Below are positions 1 through 8,841 of a DNA stretch of 64,000 nt, in pieces. The stretch is taken from assembly GCA_019752045.1 (NCBI GenBank), contig JAIEMP010000003.1, forward strand, positions 186,001 through 250,000, read 5' to 3'. Origin of the DNA: Chitinophagaceae bacterium (GTDB lineage: Bacteria; Bacteroidota; Bacteroidia; Chitinophagales; Chitinophagaceae). The notes beneath the pieces are model-generated. The model saw only the letters and a list, made by a program, of their open reading frames with translations, was not told the DNA's origin and searched no databases. Each line of letters begins with the position of its first letter. Positions within the stretch are counted from its first letter, which is position 1. Made by a program: the position numbers and the translations under genes.

Positions 1-964
1 TTGATTTATCGCCAAAATCTCCTGTATGAACACCATTTTCAAGGGTGTACAGCAATGCGTTTTCAATCATCGCTGCTTTTTGCATTAAACCAAGATGGCG
101 AAGCATGCCAAAACCGCTGAGCAGTAATGCGGTTGGGTTGGCAATATTTTTTCCGGCAATATCCGGTGCTGTACCATGCACGGCTTCAAAAATGCAAATG
201 TGATCACCAATATTTGCAGATGGAGCAAAACCTAAACCGCCCACAAGTCCTGCGCAAAGATCACTCACAATATCTCCCTGTAAATTGGTGAGCACCACCA
301 CATCAAATACATCGGGCCGGCTAACCAGTTTCATACAGAGGTCATCTACAATTACATCATCTGCTTTCAGTTCCGGGTATTCTTTGGCAATTTCATAAAA
401 CACTTCCAGAAAAAGTCCGTCAGTTATTTTCATGATGTTGGCCTTGTGCCCGCAGGTAATTCGTTTACATCCTTTTTTGCGGGCCATTTCAAATGCATAC
501 TTAATCACCTGCATGCTGCCCGGTCTTGTTATAAAACGACGGCTCAACGCCACATCATGCGTAAGCATGTGTTCAATACCGCCATACGTATCTTCAATAT
601 TTTCTCTTACAATGGTAATATCAATGGGAATACCTGCTTTGCTGAAAACCGTATCAACACCATGCAGTGTTTGAAAGGTGCGTTTGTTGGCATAAGTGTT
701 CCAGGTTTTACGGGCTGTAACGTTTACACTTTTAACGCCCTTGCCTTTCGGTGTTTCCATGGGTCCTTTAAACAGGATACCCAGCGATTCGATAGTGGCC
801 TGCGCTTCAGGAGTCATGCCATTTGAATGTCCTTTGTCAAACACCCATTTACCCATATCTACAAATTCGTACTCCAGCGGCACTTCTGCTGCTTTAAAAA
901 TGTTGAGTACAGATTCCATGATTTCGGGTCCTATACCATCTCCTTTGGCTACAGCTATTTTCAT
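1..964 (-). CDS. icd: isocitrate dehydrogenase (N-terminal 321 residues, cut by window edge)
   Basis: Oxidative decarboxylation of isocitrate in the TCA cycle. The reading frame is open from an ATG at 964 to the left edge, so the C-terminus and stop are outside the window. Visible family signatures are GDGIGPEI near residue 8, the substrate-binding stretch RENIEDTYGG, KANIMKITDG carrying the catalytic lysine, LQGDIVSDL with the metal aspartates, and EAVHGTAPDIAGK in the cofactor region. The overall pattern resembles the Rickettsia-type ICDH branch of the isocitrate/isopropylmalate dehydrogenase family rather than the E. coli type. NAD versus NADP preference cannot be settled by eye; isopropylmalate dehydrogenase is a less likely alternative. 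It is transcribed divergently from nothing close: birA, on the same strand, ends about 100 bases upstream. Confidence 0.85.
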   Translation of the reverse strand, partial: MKIAVAKGDGIGPEIMESVLNIFKAAEVPLEYEFVDMGKWVFDKGHSNGMTPEAQATIESLGILFKGPMETPKGKGVKSVNVTARKTWNTYANKRTFQTLHGVDTVFSKAGIPIDITIVRENIEDTYGGIEHMLTHDVALSRRFITRPGSMQVIKYAFEMARKKGCKRITCGHKANIMKITDGLFLEVFYEIAKEYPELKADDVIVDDLCMKLVSRPDVFDVVVLTNLQGDIVSDLCAGLVGGLGFAPSANIGDHICIFEAVHGTAPDIAGKNIANPTALLLSGFGMLRHLGLMQKAAMIENALLYTLENGVHTGDFGDKS

Positions 965-1001
965 ATTGTGCAATTTTAATCCCGGGAATAATCGGGAGCC
1001 G

Positions 1002-1009
1002 CAAAGGTA
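1002..1009 (-). promoter_or_regulatory. -7 box upstream of icd
   Basis: The minus strand reads TACCTTTG, an exact match to the Bacteroidota -7 consensus TAnnTTTG, 37 bases upstream of the icd ATG. The -33 element is not clear. A GC-rich inverted repeat (CCCG/CGGG arms, 981-997) lies in the resulting leader. Confidence 0.45.
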
Positions 1010-1060
1010 AGCTTCGGAGCTGTTTACAGAAAAAGAAGAAGTTGAAAAAAGAATTAAATT

Positions 1061-1870
1061 TTACAGGATCCATTCAACCTCACCAAAAGCAAAACACTGC
1101 GCTGCATCTTTACCGGTTACCAGTTGCCCCCGTTTGTTTACAGACTGAATTTCGGTTTCAAAATTCCGGTTGCCTTTTTTCAACCGAACGGTTTCGTTGC
1201 GTTTGTAAAGTTGTTGGTTGTAGCCAGCATAAAACGCATCAAATCCCTGTTGTTCCAGCAGCAGCAAATCGTTCATGAGTTGCGAATAAATTGCACGGGC
1301 CAGTTCCTGTACATCGGTTTGTTTTCCTGTAATCTGTTTCACTGATACCGGGTTCTGCAGCTCCTCAAATGCTGTTTGATTAACGTTGATGCCAATACCA
1401 ATCACTGCCCATTGCCAATGTGCTCCTCTGAATATATTTTCAATGAGGATGCCCCCTGTCTTTCTGTCACGCCAATACAAATCATTGGGCCATTTTATTT
1501 TCAATTCATCACCAACAATGGGCAATAACTGTGTATGCACCGAAACGGCAGTAACGGCCAGTAGCTGAAAAGCCTTTGCTGCTGTGAGAAAATGCGGCTG
1601 TACAACAATTGAAAAACTGAGGTTGGCACCTGCAACGGTTTTCCATTCTTTACCCCGCTGGCCTTTTCCCTTTGTTTGATGATGGGCAAACACCACTGTA
1701 CCATGCTGTGCCAGTCCTTCATGAACCATTGCCATGGCATAGTTGTTGGTGCTGTCCACCGTGTTCAGTACAATCCAGGAGGCGTTTGATTTTTTAAGGG
1801 GCAAGGTTGATGAAGATTGTTTAATTTTGAGCAAAATAAGAAACAATGGCGTTGTTCGGTTAAGCAGCAA
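1061..1870 (-). CDS. birA: biotin--[acetyl-CoA-carboxylase] ligase, monofunctional
   Basis: Activates biotin to biotinyl-AMP and transfers it to the carboxyl carrier protein of biotin-dependent carboxylases. The 269-residue product starts directly with the ligase domain and lacks the N-terminal HTH repressor domain of E. coli BirA. Visible motifs: DSTNN (39-43), the biotin/adenylate loop KGKGQRGKEW (67-76), KWPND (126-130) and KTGGILIEN (about 137-145). The first 30 residues look poorly conserved and hydrophobic, so the real start could be a non-ATG codon further in; the next Met is past DSTNN and therefore too late. Divergent from rsfS with only 37 bases between the two start codons. Confidence 0.9.
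   Translation of the reverse strand: MLLNRTTPLFLILLKIKQSSSTLPLKKSNASWIVLNTVDSTNNYAMAMVHEGLAQHGTVVFAHHQTKGKGQRGKEWKTVAGANLSFSIVVQPHFLTAAKAFQLLAVTAVSVHTQLLPIVGDELKIKWPNDLYWRDRKTGGILIENIFRGAHWQWAVIGIGINVNQTAFEELQNPVSVKQITGKQTDVQELARAIYSQLMNDLLLLEQQGFDAFYAGYNQQLYKRNETVRLKKGNRNFETEIQSVNKRGQLVTGKDAAQCFAFGEVEWIL
1822..1829 (+). promoter_or_regulatory. possible -7 box for rsfS inside the birA 5' end
   Basis: TAATTTTG matches TAnnTTTG on the plus strand, 78 bases before the rsfS start and overlapping the first codons of divergent birA. No good -33 element is visible, so this is tentative. Confidence 0.3.
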
Positions 1871-1907
1871 CGTTTAAACAGATTTTTTTCATTAAACAAA
1901 CAAGCGA

Positions 1908-2315
1908 TTGAGTACATTATCTCTGTTGGCTGCCAGAAGCAAAGAAACGAAAGCCTCTCCCCGCATAAACCGTAACAGCAAATTATTTAAGACTATCCTG
2001 AAAGCAATCCAGGAAAAGAAAGGTGAACATATTGTAAGTCTCGATTTACGTAAGATTCCCGAAGCGGTTGCTGATTTCTTTATTATTTGCGAAGCCAGCA
2101 GTACTACACAGGTAAAGGCAATTGCCGATCATATAGAACACCTGGTAAAGGAGAACTGTGAAGAAGTACCTTACCGACATGAAGGAATGACCGCTGCACA
2201 TTGGGTACTGGTAGATTATGTAAATGTGGTGGTGCATGTATTTCAAACCGAAACAAGAAAGTTTTACCGTTTAGAAGAAATGTGGAGCGATGCCAACAGT
2301 GCAGATCACGACTGA
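1908..2315 (+). CDS. rsfS: ribosome silencing factor RsfS (Iojap family)
   Basis: Binds uL14 on the 50S subunit and blocks subunit joining when nutrients are short. The 135-residue product has the DUF143/Iojap core from about residue 25 to 125, with LDLRKIPEAVADFFIICEA, the TTQVKAIADHIE helix and YRHEGM...WVLVDYVNVVVHVF. No in-frame ATG precedes the conserved core, so a TTG at 1908 is the likely start. It lies 112 bases before ftsH on the same strand, an association common in Bacteroidota. Confidence 0.92.
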   Translation: MSTLSLLAARSKETKASPRINRNSKLFKTILKAIQEKKGEHIVSLDLRKIPEAVADFFIICEASSTTQVKAIADHIEHLVKENCEEVPYRHEGMTAAHWVLVDYVNVVVHVFQTETRKFYRLEEMWSDANSADHD

Positions 2316-2427
2316 TTTTTTACCCAGCAATTGTTTCAAAAAAAAATTAACAAAACTCCTTTGAAACTTTTCGCCACTTATTTGTAATATTCCCGGAAAT
2401 CCTGAAACAAGGAACAAAAAAAACAAG

Positions 2428-4464
2428 ATGAGTCTGAACCAAGGAAATAATCCAGAAAACAGCGGCGACAAAAAAGATACCCGCAAACCGTTTCGCTTTA
2501 ATATATACTGGCTCTATGCTTTAATAGCTGCTGTATTGATTGGCTTTAATCTTTTTCGTGGACTTGCTCCCGATGCCATCCCAACTACACAGAATGTATT
2601 TGAAGACAGTATGTTGCTGAAAGGATATGTAAAAAGCTACCTGGTTGTAAAAAACAAAGGATTGGTAAGAACCACGTTAAAGCCTGAAGCTTTTAATGAT
2701 GAGGTGATTAAAAAGCTGGTAGCAGCAAATGAAACCAGACTGAAGATTGATAAAAATAAAGGGCCGCATTTTCAATTCACAATTTCTGATGCAAAGACAT
2801 TTGATGAACGGGTAACAACTCTTATCACAGATAACCGTGCAGTAACTGGAAGACCTGAAGCGAAGTTTGATGATGAAGAAAGTCTCATTGGTCCATTTAT
2901 TTCTCTACTGCTTCCCATTTTGATATTAATTGGTCTATGGGTATTGCTGATGCGGAAGATGAACAGTGGCGGAGGCGCAGGCCCCGGCGGCGGAGGCATT
3001 TTCAACATTGGTAAATCAAAAGCGCAACTGTTTGAAAAAGGAACTAAAGTAAATGTTACGTTTCAGGATGTAGCAGGATTAGATGAAGCAAAAGTGGAAG
3101 TGATGGAGATTGTTGACTTCCTGAAACAACCAAAAAAATATACCGCACTGGGTGGTAAAATTCCAAAAGGTGCATTGCTGGTAGGTCCTCCGGGTACCGG
3201 TAAAACATTGCTGGCAAAAGCAATGGCAGGTGAAGCACAGGTGCCTTTCTTCAGCATCAGTGGTTCCGATTTTGTAGAGATGTTTGTAGGTGTGGGTGCA
3301 AGCCGTGTTAGAGATCTGTTTAAACAGGCAAGAGAAAAAGCACCTTGTATTATTTTTATTGATGAGATTGATGCCATTGGCCGTGCACGTGGAAGAAACG
3401 CCATTGTAAGTAACGATGAAAGAGAGAATACGTTGAACCAATTGTTAGTGGAGATGGATGGATTTGGTGGCGACACTGGTATCATCATTCTTGCGGCTAC
3501 AAACCGTCCTGATGTATTGGATCCTGCGTTATTACGTCCCGGTCGTTTCGATCGTCAGATTTCTATTGATCGTCCCGATGTAAAAGGCCGTGAACAAATC
3601 TTTAAAGTGCATCTCAAGCCAATCAAAATTTCTGAAACACTCGATATTCATAAACTGGCCGAACAAACACCGGGCTTTGCCGGTGCTGATATTGCCAACG
3701 TTTGTAACGAAGCGGCATTGATTGCTGCACGTAAAGGAAAAGCGGCTGTTGATATGAGCGATTTCCAGGATGCTATTGATCGTGTAATTGGTGGGTTGGA
3801 AAAGAAGAACAAACTTATCAGCCCCGAAGAAAAAGAAATCATTGCTTATCACGAAGCCGGTCATGCAATATGCGGCTGGTATTTAGAACATGCGTATCCG
3901 TTATTAAAAGTAACCATTGTTCCAAGAGGAACTGCTGCATTAGGTTATGCGCAATACACACCAAAAGAACAGTATCTCTATAACATCGAACAACTGAACG
4001 ACCAGATCTGTATGACATTGGGCGGACGTGCAAGTGAAGATATTTTCTTTGGAAAAATTTCAACAGGTGCAAGTAATGATCTGCAACAGATCACACGTAT
4101 TGCTTACTCAATGATCACAGTTTATGGCATGAATGATAAGCTGGGCAATATCAGTTACTATGATCCCAATCAGGAACAAACTTTCACCAAACCCTACAGC
4201 GAAAAAACGGCTGAGATGATTGATAACGAAGTACGCTTACTGATTGATTCTGCATACATGCGTACAAAAACATTACTCACTGAGAAAAAAGCAGATGTAG
4301 AAATACTGGCAAAAGCATTATTGGAGAAAGAAGTGTTGTTCCAGAGTGATGTTGAAGCATTGATCGGTAAACGTCCGTTTGAACATAAGAAGTTATTAGA
4401 TGAAGACAATGTACCTGTGATGCACGCCGCCAATGTAGATAAAGAAGGCAGAGATTTAAGTTAA
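2428..4464 (+). CDS. ftsH: ATP-dependent zinc metalloprotease FtsH
   Basis: Membrane-anchored AAA+ protease that degrades misfolded membrane proteins and short-lived regulators. The 678 residues follow the family layout: cytoplasmic N-tip, TM1 about 24-43, a periplasmic domain, TM2 about 154-175, a Gly-rich linker (180-190), Walker A GPPGTGKT (253-260), Walker B IIFIDEID (308-315), the second region of homology with RPGRFDRQ (370-377), and the zinc site HEAGH (475-479) with a downstream Asp in ASNDLQQ. All catalytic residues are present. The ATG at 2428 follows a purine-rich stretch (aaaaaaaacaag). It is followed after 11 bases by the LUD gene, so the two are likely co-transcribed. Confidence 0.97.
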   Translation: MSLNQGNNPENSGDKKDTRKPFRFNIYWLYALIAAVLIGFNLFRGLAPDAIPTTQNVFEDSMLLKGYVKSYLVVKNKGLVRTTLKPEAFNDEVIKKLVAANETRLKIDKNKGPHFQFTISDAKTFDERVTTLITDNRAVTGRPEAKFDDEESLIGPFISLLLPILILIGLWVLLMRKMNSGGGAGPGGGGIFNIGKSKAQLFEKGTKVNVTFQDVAGLDEAKVEVMEIVDFLKQPKKYTALGGKIPKGALLVGPPGTGKTLLAKAMAGEAQVPFFSISGSDFVEMFVGVGASRVRDLFKQAREKAPCIIFIDEIDAIGRARGRNAIVSNDERENTLNQLLVEMDGFGGDTGIIILAATNRPDVLDPALLRPGRFDRQISIDRPDVKGREQIFKVHLKPIKISETLDIHKLAEQTPGFAGADIANVCNEAALIAARKGKAAVDMSDFQDAIDRVIGGLEKKNKLISPEEKEIIAYHEAGHAICGWYLEHAYPLLKVTIVPRGTAALGYAQYTPKEQYLYNIEQLNDQICMTLGGRASEDIFFGKISTGASNDLQQITRIAYSMITVYGMNDKLGNISYYDPNQEQTFTKPYSEKTAEMIDNEVRLLIDSAYMRTKTLLTEKKADVEILAKALLEKEVLFQSDVEALIGKRPFEHKKLLDEDNVPVMHAANVDKEGRDLS

Positions 4465-4475
4465 ACAACACAATC

Positions 4476-5111
4476 ATGGGTATTTCTCCTTCAAAAGAAA
4501 ATATTCTCAAAAAAATAAGACAGGCACTGAGTCATCCGGTGCCTGTTCCTTTTCCACAGAGTGAAGGCAACAACAGTGTGTTTCAACCACCGGTTGATGA
4601 TATGGCTGTTCAGTTTGCACAGGAGTTTACAAAACTGCAAGGCAAGTTTGTTTTCTGTGCCGGTGAAAAGGATATGACGGAGCAACTGCTGCAATTAGCA
4701 GCTGCACGTTCATGGGATAAAATTGTTTGCAGAGAAAAGAAACTGCAAACCATATTGCAGAGCAATCAATTCCCGGTTGCATTTCATGGTCAGCTGGCCG
4801 ATTGTGATGTAAGCTTTACTACCTGCGAATTACTGGTGAGCCGAACAGGATCTGTTGTATTGAGTACCGCCAGCGAAAGCGGCCGAACCACCAGTGTGTA
4901 TGCACCCATACATGTATGTATTGCGTATACCAGTCAGTTAGTATACGATCTTAAAGATGCATTGCAATTGCTCAAAGAAAAGTACAACGGACGGCTGCCT
5001 TCATTCATTAGTTTCGCCACCGGACCCAGCCGCACTGCCGATATTGAAAAAACATTGGTGGTTGGCGTACATGGCCCCAAAGAAGTATTTGTGTTTTTGA
5101 TTGAAGGGTAG
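4476..5111 (+). CDS. LUD domain protein (LutC/YkgG family)
   Basis: 211-residue LutC-like protein. The C-terminal signature GPSRTADIEKTLVVGVHGP (about 183-201) and the central TCELLVSRTGSVVLS block are typical of the LUD family, whose characterised members take part in lactate utilisation with the iron-sulfur partners LutA and LutB. No lutA or lutB lies in this window; the gene instead follows ftsH by 11 bases, an arrangement I recall from other Bacteroidota. Function here is therefore open: a role separate from lactate oxidation is possible. Confidence 0.85.
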   Translation: MGISPSKENILKKIRQALSHPVPVPFPQSEGNNSVFQPPVDDMAVQFAQEFTKLQGKFVFCAGEKDMTEQLLQLAAARSWDKIVCREKKLQTILQSNQFPVAFHGQLADCDVSFTTCELLVSRTGSVVLSTASESGRTTSVYAPIHVCIAYTSQLVYDLKDALQLLKEKYNGRLPSFISFATGPSRTADIEKTLVVGVHGPKEVFVFLIEG

Positions 5112-5183
5112 TGTTGAGTGAATTGGTCATTGGGTTTTTGGAATTTGGGTTTTCATTTCTTGGACCTTGTGCCTTTCATCGTG

Positions 5184-5191
5184 TATCTTTA
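5184..5191 (+). promoter_or_regulatory. near-consensus -7 box directly before the GGCT-like gene
   Basis: TATCTTTA differs from TAnnTTTG at the last base and ends four bases before the ATG at 5196. A TTG 21 bases upstream (5160-5162) could serve as -33. If used, the mRNA would have almost no leader. Confidence 0.35.
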
Positions 5192-5195
5192 AGGC

Positions 5196-5624
5196 ATGAA
5201 CGATGCAAACCTTTATCTCTTTGTATATGGTACGTTAAGACGGGGTTTTCATAATGCTGCATTCCAATACATCACTCCTTATTTTGTACATGAAGCCGAT
5301 GGAAAAGTAAAAGGCAGTTTGTATGATCTGGGAGAGTATCCTGCTGCAATACCAACAACCAACGGTCACTTTATTATTGGTGAATTATACAAAGCCAAAT
5401 CGGTTGAAGAATTTAACTGGGCCATTAGTCAGCTCGATGATTACGAAGGGGTACACCCCGAAGAAGGTGAATTTCAATTATACGAACGGGCATTAACAAC
5501 TGTATATGCAGACAAAAAGGAATACACAGCATGGATCTATTGGTACAAAGGAAATACGGCGGGCGCTCCATTAGTAGAGAGCGGTGATGTGCTGGAGTAT
5601 GTTAAACGCAAAAACATTTTGTAA
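5196..5624 (+). CDS. gamma-glutamylcyclotransferase-like (AIG2/GGCT fold) protein
   Basis: 142 residues with the GGCT-like signature: VYGTLRRG at 10-17 (the substrate-binding YGxL loop) and LDDYEG at 80-85 containing the likely catalytic Glu84. Family members release 5-oxoproline from gamma-glutamyl amines or dipeptides; the substrate of this branch cannot be told from sequence. The gene stands alone between the ftsH-LUD unit and hicBA, with about 20 bases to hicB. Confidence 0.8.
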   Translation: MNDANLYLFVYGTLRRGFHNAAFQYITPYFVHEADGKVKGSLYDLGEYPAAIPTTNGHFIIGELYKAKSVEEFNWAISQLDDYEGVHPEEGEFQLYERALTTVYADKKEYTAWIYWYKGNTAGAPLVESGDVLEYVKRKNIL

Positions 5625-5644
5625 ATAAACGGTACATTTGATGA

Positions 5645-5875
5645 ATGGTTAAAAGCAGAACATACAGACTTTTACTCCGCAAGGAGAAAGAAGGAAACTA
5701 TACTGTGCTGGTGCCTTCTTTACCTGGATGCATTACCTGGGGAGAGAATGTTGATCATGCAATTGAAATGGCTAAGGAAGCCATTGAAGCATATGTTGAA
5801 GTGCTCAAAGAAGAAGGTGAGCCTATACCGGATGATTCTGAAACATTTGAATATTCATTGCAGTTGTCAGCATAA
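5645..5875 (+). CDS. hicB: HicB family antitoxin (short form)
   Basis: 76 residues matching the HicB partial RNase H-like fold: a first beta strand RTYRLLLRKEKEGNYTVLVP, then SLPGCITWGENVDHAIEMA and the EAIEAYVEVLKEEGEPIP helix. The usual C-terminal DNA-binding extension (HTH or RHH) is absent, so autoregulation by this protein alone is doubtful. It neutralises the HicA toxin encoded 78 bases downstream. Order is antitoxin first, the reverse of the classical hicA-hicB order. Confidence 0.88.
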   Translation: MVKSRTYRLLLRKEKEGNYTVLVPSLPGCITWGENVDHAIEMAKEAIEAYVEVLKEEGEPIPDDSETFEYSLQLSA

Positions 5876-5953
5876 ATCATTACAATCCTGAGGTCTTAGA
5901 TAAAGTTAATCAGCCTTTCGAATCATTGTTTTAAATACATCTACTTTAAATGC

Positions 5954-6157
5954 ATGAATACAAGTCCTAAGTATTTAATAAAGTTATTAGAAGAAAAAGG
6001 GTTTGTTTTGAAGCGTATTAAAGGAAGCCATCATATTTATTTTCACACTCAAAATAAAAAGATTGTTGTTGTTCCGGTACATGGGAATAAGGATATTCCG
6101 GTGGGCACATTCAGGAGTATTGTAAAACAAGCAGGAATTTCAAAAGACGAAATCTGA
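5954..6157 (+). CDS. hicA: HicA family mRNA interferase toxin
   Basis: 67-residue double-stranded-RNA-binding-like toxin of the YcfA/HicA family that cleaves mRNA and slows growth. Signatures are the KLLEEKGFVLKRIKGSHHIY helix-strand with the catalytic histidine in GSHH (24-27), and VVPVHGNKDIPVGTFRSI. The full length and the intact GSHH suggest a functional toxin. The 78-base gap after hicB is AT-rich and could hold a separate promoter. The downstream lpxH-like gene starts after 6 bases. Confidence 0.88.
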   Translation: MNTSPKYLIKLLEEKGFVLKRIKGSHHIYFHTQNKKIVVVPVHGNKDIPVGTFRSIVKQAGISKDEI

Positions 6158-6163
6158 TAACAG

Positions 6164-6916
6164 ATGCAAATTTCCCCCACTAAAAAAATATACTTTCTTT
6201 CCGATTTTCATTTGGGTGCACCCAATTATGAACAGAGCCTTGTTCGTGAAAAGAAGATTGTGCAGTTTCTTGATTCAATTAAAAAGGATGCTTCCGTCAT
6301 TTTTATTGTGGGTGATATCTTCGATTTCTGGTACGAGTATCGTACTGTAGTGCCCAAGGGTTATGTGCGTTTGTTGGGAAAATTAGCGGAGATAACCGAC
6401 GCAGGCATTCCTGTTCATTTTTTTGTTGGCAATCATGATATGTGGATGAAAGATTATCTCCAGAAAGAACTCAACATTCCCGTTTACTTTGAGCCAAAAG
6501 AATTTACATTCAATAACAAACAGTTTTTAATTGGTCATGGCGATGGTCTTGGTCCCGGTGATCATGGCTATAAATTTTTAAAGAAGATCTTCCGCAATCC
6601 GTTTTGTCAATGGTTGTTTGGAATACTGCCGCCCTACATGGGTATGGGGCTGGCCAACTTCATGTCTCGCCGCAGCCGTGCACAAACAGGAGCAACAGAA
6701 GAATCCTTTCTCGGCGAAGACAAAGAATGGCTCATTATTTACTGCAAAGAACAGCTGCAGAAAAAAAAGTATGATTTTTTTGTGTTTGGGCATAGACACT
6801 TACCCATTGATTTTCGTCTGTCTACCGAAAGCCGGTATATCAATCTCGGCGATTGGATACGTTATTACAGCTATGCATCGTTTGATGGAGAACAGTTAGA
6901 ACTAAAATTATTATAA
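6164..6916 (+). CDS. lpxH: UDP-2,3-diacylglucosamine diphosphatase-like metallophosphoesterase
   Basis: LpxH hydrolyses UDP-2,3-diacylglucosamine to lipid X in lipid A synthesis at the inner membrane. The 250 residues hold all five calcineurin-type metal blocks: DFH (14-16), GDIFDFW (50-56), GNHD (89-92), GHGDG (124-128) and FGHRH (208-212). The DxW around GDIFDFWYEY and the helical insertion between 135 and 185 suit LpxH more than generic phosphoesterases. The start overlaps the end of hicA closely (6 bases apart), so it may be transcribed with the toxin-antitoxin pair. Confidence 0.83.
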   Translation: MQISPTKKIYFLSDFHLGAPNYEQSLVREKKIVQFLDSIKKDASVIFIVGDIFDFWYEYRTVVPKGYVRLLGKLAEITDAGIPVHFFVGNHDMWMKDYLQKELNIPVYFEPKEFTFNNKQFLIGHGDGLGPGDHGYKFLKKIFRNPFCQWLFGILPPYMGMGLANFMSRRSRAQTGATEESFLGEDKEWLIIYCKEQLQKKKYDFFVFGHRHLPIDFRLSTESRYINLGDWIRYYSYASFDGEQLELKLL

Positions 6917-6919
6917 AGA

Positions 6920-7720
6920 TTGAGATTTTTATTACTCATATTGTTTGGATGCAACATCCTTTTTTCATCAGGGCAGGAAACCGCCTTTAAGCAGGAAAAG
7001 AGTACAGAGGGTGAGTATATTGACTTTACTGTTGATAATCTGGGCAATTACTATCTCTTATCAAAAAACAACCAGTTAAAGAAAATAAATGCCAGAGGCG
7101 ATTCAGTTGGTTTGTTTAATGATGTACGACGTTATGGAAAACTCTATTCCATTGATGCAACCAATCCTTTAAAGGTGATTCTGTACTATAAAAATTTTTC
7201 CACCATTGTAGTGCTCGATCGTTTCTTACAGGTGGTGAATACCATTGATCTGCGAAAGCAGAATATTTTTCAGGTAAAAGCAGTGGCGCAGAGTTACGAT
7301 AACAATATCTGGGTGTATGATGAGCAGAATAACAAACTGAAGAAGGTTGGAGAAGATGGTAAAGTGATTACAGAAACAGTTGATTTCCGTATCATTTTTG
7401 ATGAAGTGCCATCGCCCGCACAAATTTTTGATCAGGATGGGTTTATTTATCTCTACGATCCTGAGAAAGGATTGTATGTGTTTGATATTTACGGTTCATT
7501 TAAAACAAAGCTTTCTTATACAGGACTCACCGATCTGAGCGTTTTTGGAAAAACAGTCATTGGTTTGGAAAAACAAACCATGCTGGCATATACAACAGAA
7601 ACACTTACAGAAAAAAAACTCACGCTACCTGCCGGTATCAATGATCGTAAAAAAGCGGTAATACGTCCGGGACATTTATATGTTCTGCAAAATGGTTTCA
7701 TTTTACATTTCACATTTTAG
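6920..7720 (+). CDS. secreted protein of unknown function, propeller-like
   Basis: 266 residues with an N-terminal signal peptide (hydrophobic LLLILFGCNILFSSG, cleavage likely near residue 18). The start appears to be TTG at 6920, three bases after the lpxH stop, as no ATG lies before the signal peptide. The rest is a series of short beta repeats such as IDFTVDNLGNYYLLS, YDNNIWVYDEQNNKLKKV and DQDGFIYLYD, which suggests a small beta-propeller of the NHL/6-blade type. No catalytic motif was seen. Likely co-transcribed with lpxH, perhaps envelope-related (inference). Confidence 0.7.
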   Translation: MRFLLLILFGCNILFSSGQETAFKQEKSTEGEYIDFTVDNLGNYYLLSKNNQLKKINARGDSVGLFNDVRRYGKLYSIDATNPLKVILYYKNFSTIVVLDRFLQVVNTIDLRKQNIFQVKAVAQSYDNNIWVYDEQNNKLKKVGEDGKVITETVDFRIIFDEVPSPAQIFDQDGFIYLYDPEKGLYVFDIYGSFKTKLSYTGLTDLSVFGKTVIGLEKQTMLAYTTETLTEKKLTLPAGINDRKKAVIRPGHLYVLQNGFILHFTF

Positions 7721-7745
7721 TAATCGGTTTAAACAACTTAGGCTT

Positions 7746-7753
7746 TATTTTTG
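7746..7753 (+). promoter_or_regulatory. -7 box of the MscS gene, three bases before the ATG
   Basis: TATTTTTG matches TAnnTTTG exactly and ends three bases before the ATG at 7757. Transcription from it would begin at or next to the start codon, implying a leaderless message. Confidence 0.45.
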
Positions 7754-7756
7754 CGT

Positions 7757-8830
7757 ATGCCTGAGTTTTTAAATCAATCTGTTTTGGATAATCCGCTGAT
7801 ACGTTATGTATGGATAGCCGTGATCCTGCTTGCAATGTTTTTATTGAAGGGAATCGTTTCAAAATTACTTTGCAGCATATTGTATGGTTTTTTTCCAAAA
7901 GCAAAACAGTATGTCAGCAGGGATCAGTTTATTTTACTGGTGCTGATACCTATGGAGTGGTTTATTGTAGCACTGGTGGTTATCTTTTCGTTTCACAAAC
8001 TTACATTTCCTGCAGCACTCGATTTTGAATTGTACAAAATCACATCAAAAGATATTATTGACGGGTTAGGAAAAGCGGCCATTGTTTATTTCTTTATTCG
8101 CCTGCTCCGCAGTCTTATTGATTTCTTTTCGTTACTGTTTGAAGCTAAGGCAAATAAAACAGCCGATCAAAGCGATAATCAGCTGGTTGTTTTCTTTAGT
8201 GATTTTTTTAAAGCAGTTACGCTCATTATCGGCATACTGATGTTTTCAAAGTTTGTGTTTAATTTCAATATTTCCAGTGTAATTACAGGAATCAGCATTA
8301 TTACTGCTGCCGTTGCACTGGCAACAAGAGAAAGCCTTGAAAACCTCATTGCATCGTTTATTATTTTCTTTGACAAACCGTTTACATTGGGCGATCTGGT
8401 TAAAGTGGAGAATATTATTGGAACAGTAGAAAAGATTGGACTGCGAAGTACTAGGATCCGCACCGATCAAAAAACATTTATGACAGTGCCTAATAAAAAA
8501 ATGGTAGACAGTATTCTCGATAATCTTTCATTACGTACAGAACGAAAAGCAGAAATAAAACTTGAATTAAGTGTGCAAACGAATGCCACTCAAATAATGA
8601 AACTTACAGAAAAAGCTGAAGCACTGTTGCAACAGCACGAACTTATACAGAAGGGAACTGTTTATGTAACTGAGATTGGATTAAAATCAATCACCGTACA
8701 AATAGAATATTTCACAGCAGTGATTGAGTTTGGCAGGTTTCAGGAAATTAAACAAACCATCAATCTTGAATTGCTGAATATACTTGCGGCACTTGAAATT
8801 GAATTGGCAGGAAAAGCAAATGTTGAATAA
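7757..8830 (+). CDS. mechanosensitive ion channel, MscS family
   Basis: Inner-membrane channel that opens under membrane tension to release solutes on hypo-osmotic shock. 357 residues from the ATG at 7757 (a TTG two codons earlier lies inside the -7 box). About five membrane segments are visible: residues 15-35, 55-78, 108-128, 150-170 and the pore-lining helix around AVALATRESLENLIASF, followed by FFDKPFTLGDLVKV, which begins the cytoplasmic beta domain. The C-terminal part (VTEIGLKSITVQIEYF) matches the alpha/beta domain. Larger than E. coli MscS (286), close to the YnaI-like size class. Confidence 0.9.
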   Translation: MPEFLNQSVLDNPLIRYVWIAVILLAMFLLKGIVSKLLCSILYGFFPKAKQYVSRDQFILLVLIPMEWFIVALVVIFSFHKLTFPAALDFELYKITSKDIIDGLGKAAIVYFFIRLLRSLIDFFSLLFEAKANKTADQSDNQLVVFFSDFFKAVTLIIGILMFSKFVFNFNISSVITGISIITAAVALATRESLENLIASFIIFFDKPFTLGDLVKVENIIGTVEKIGLRSTRIRTDQKTFMTVPNKKMVDSILDNLSLRTERKAEIKLELSVQTNATQIMKLTEKAEALLQQHELIQKGTVYVTEIGLKSITVQIEYFTAVIEFGRFQEIKQTINLELLNILAALEIELAGKANVE

Positions 8831-8841
8831 GCAGCAGAAAT

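Noticed and set aside
5645-6157. Defence island around the toxin-antitoxin pair
   Set aside because: Neighbours are housekeeping genes; no restriction, phage or abortive-infection genes nearby.
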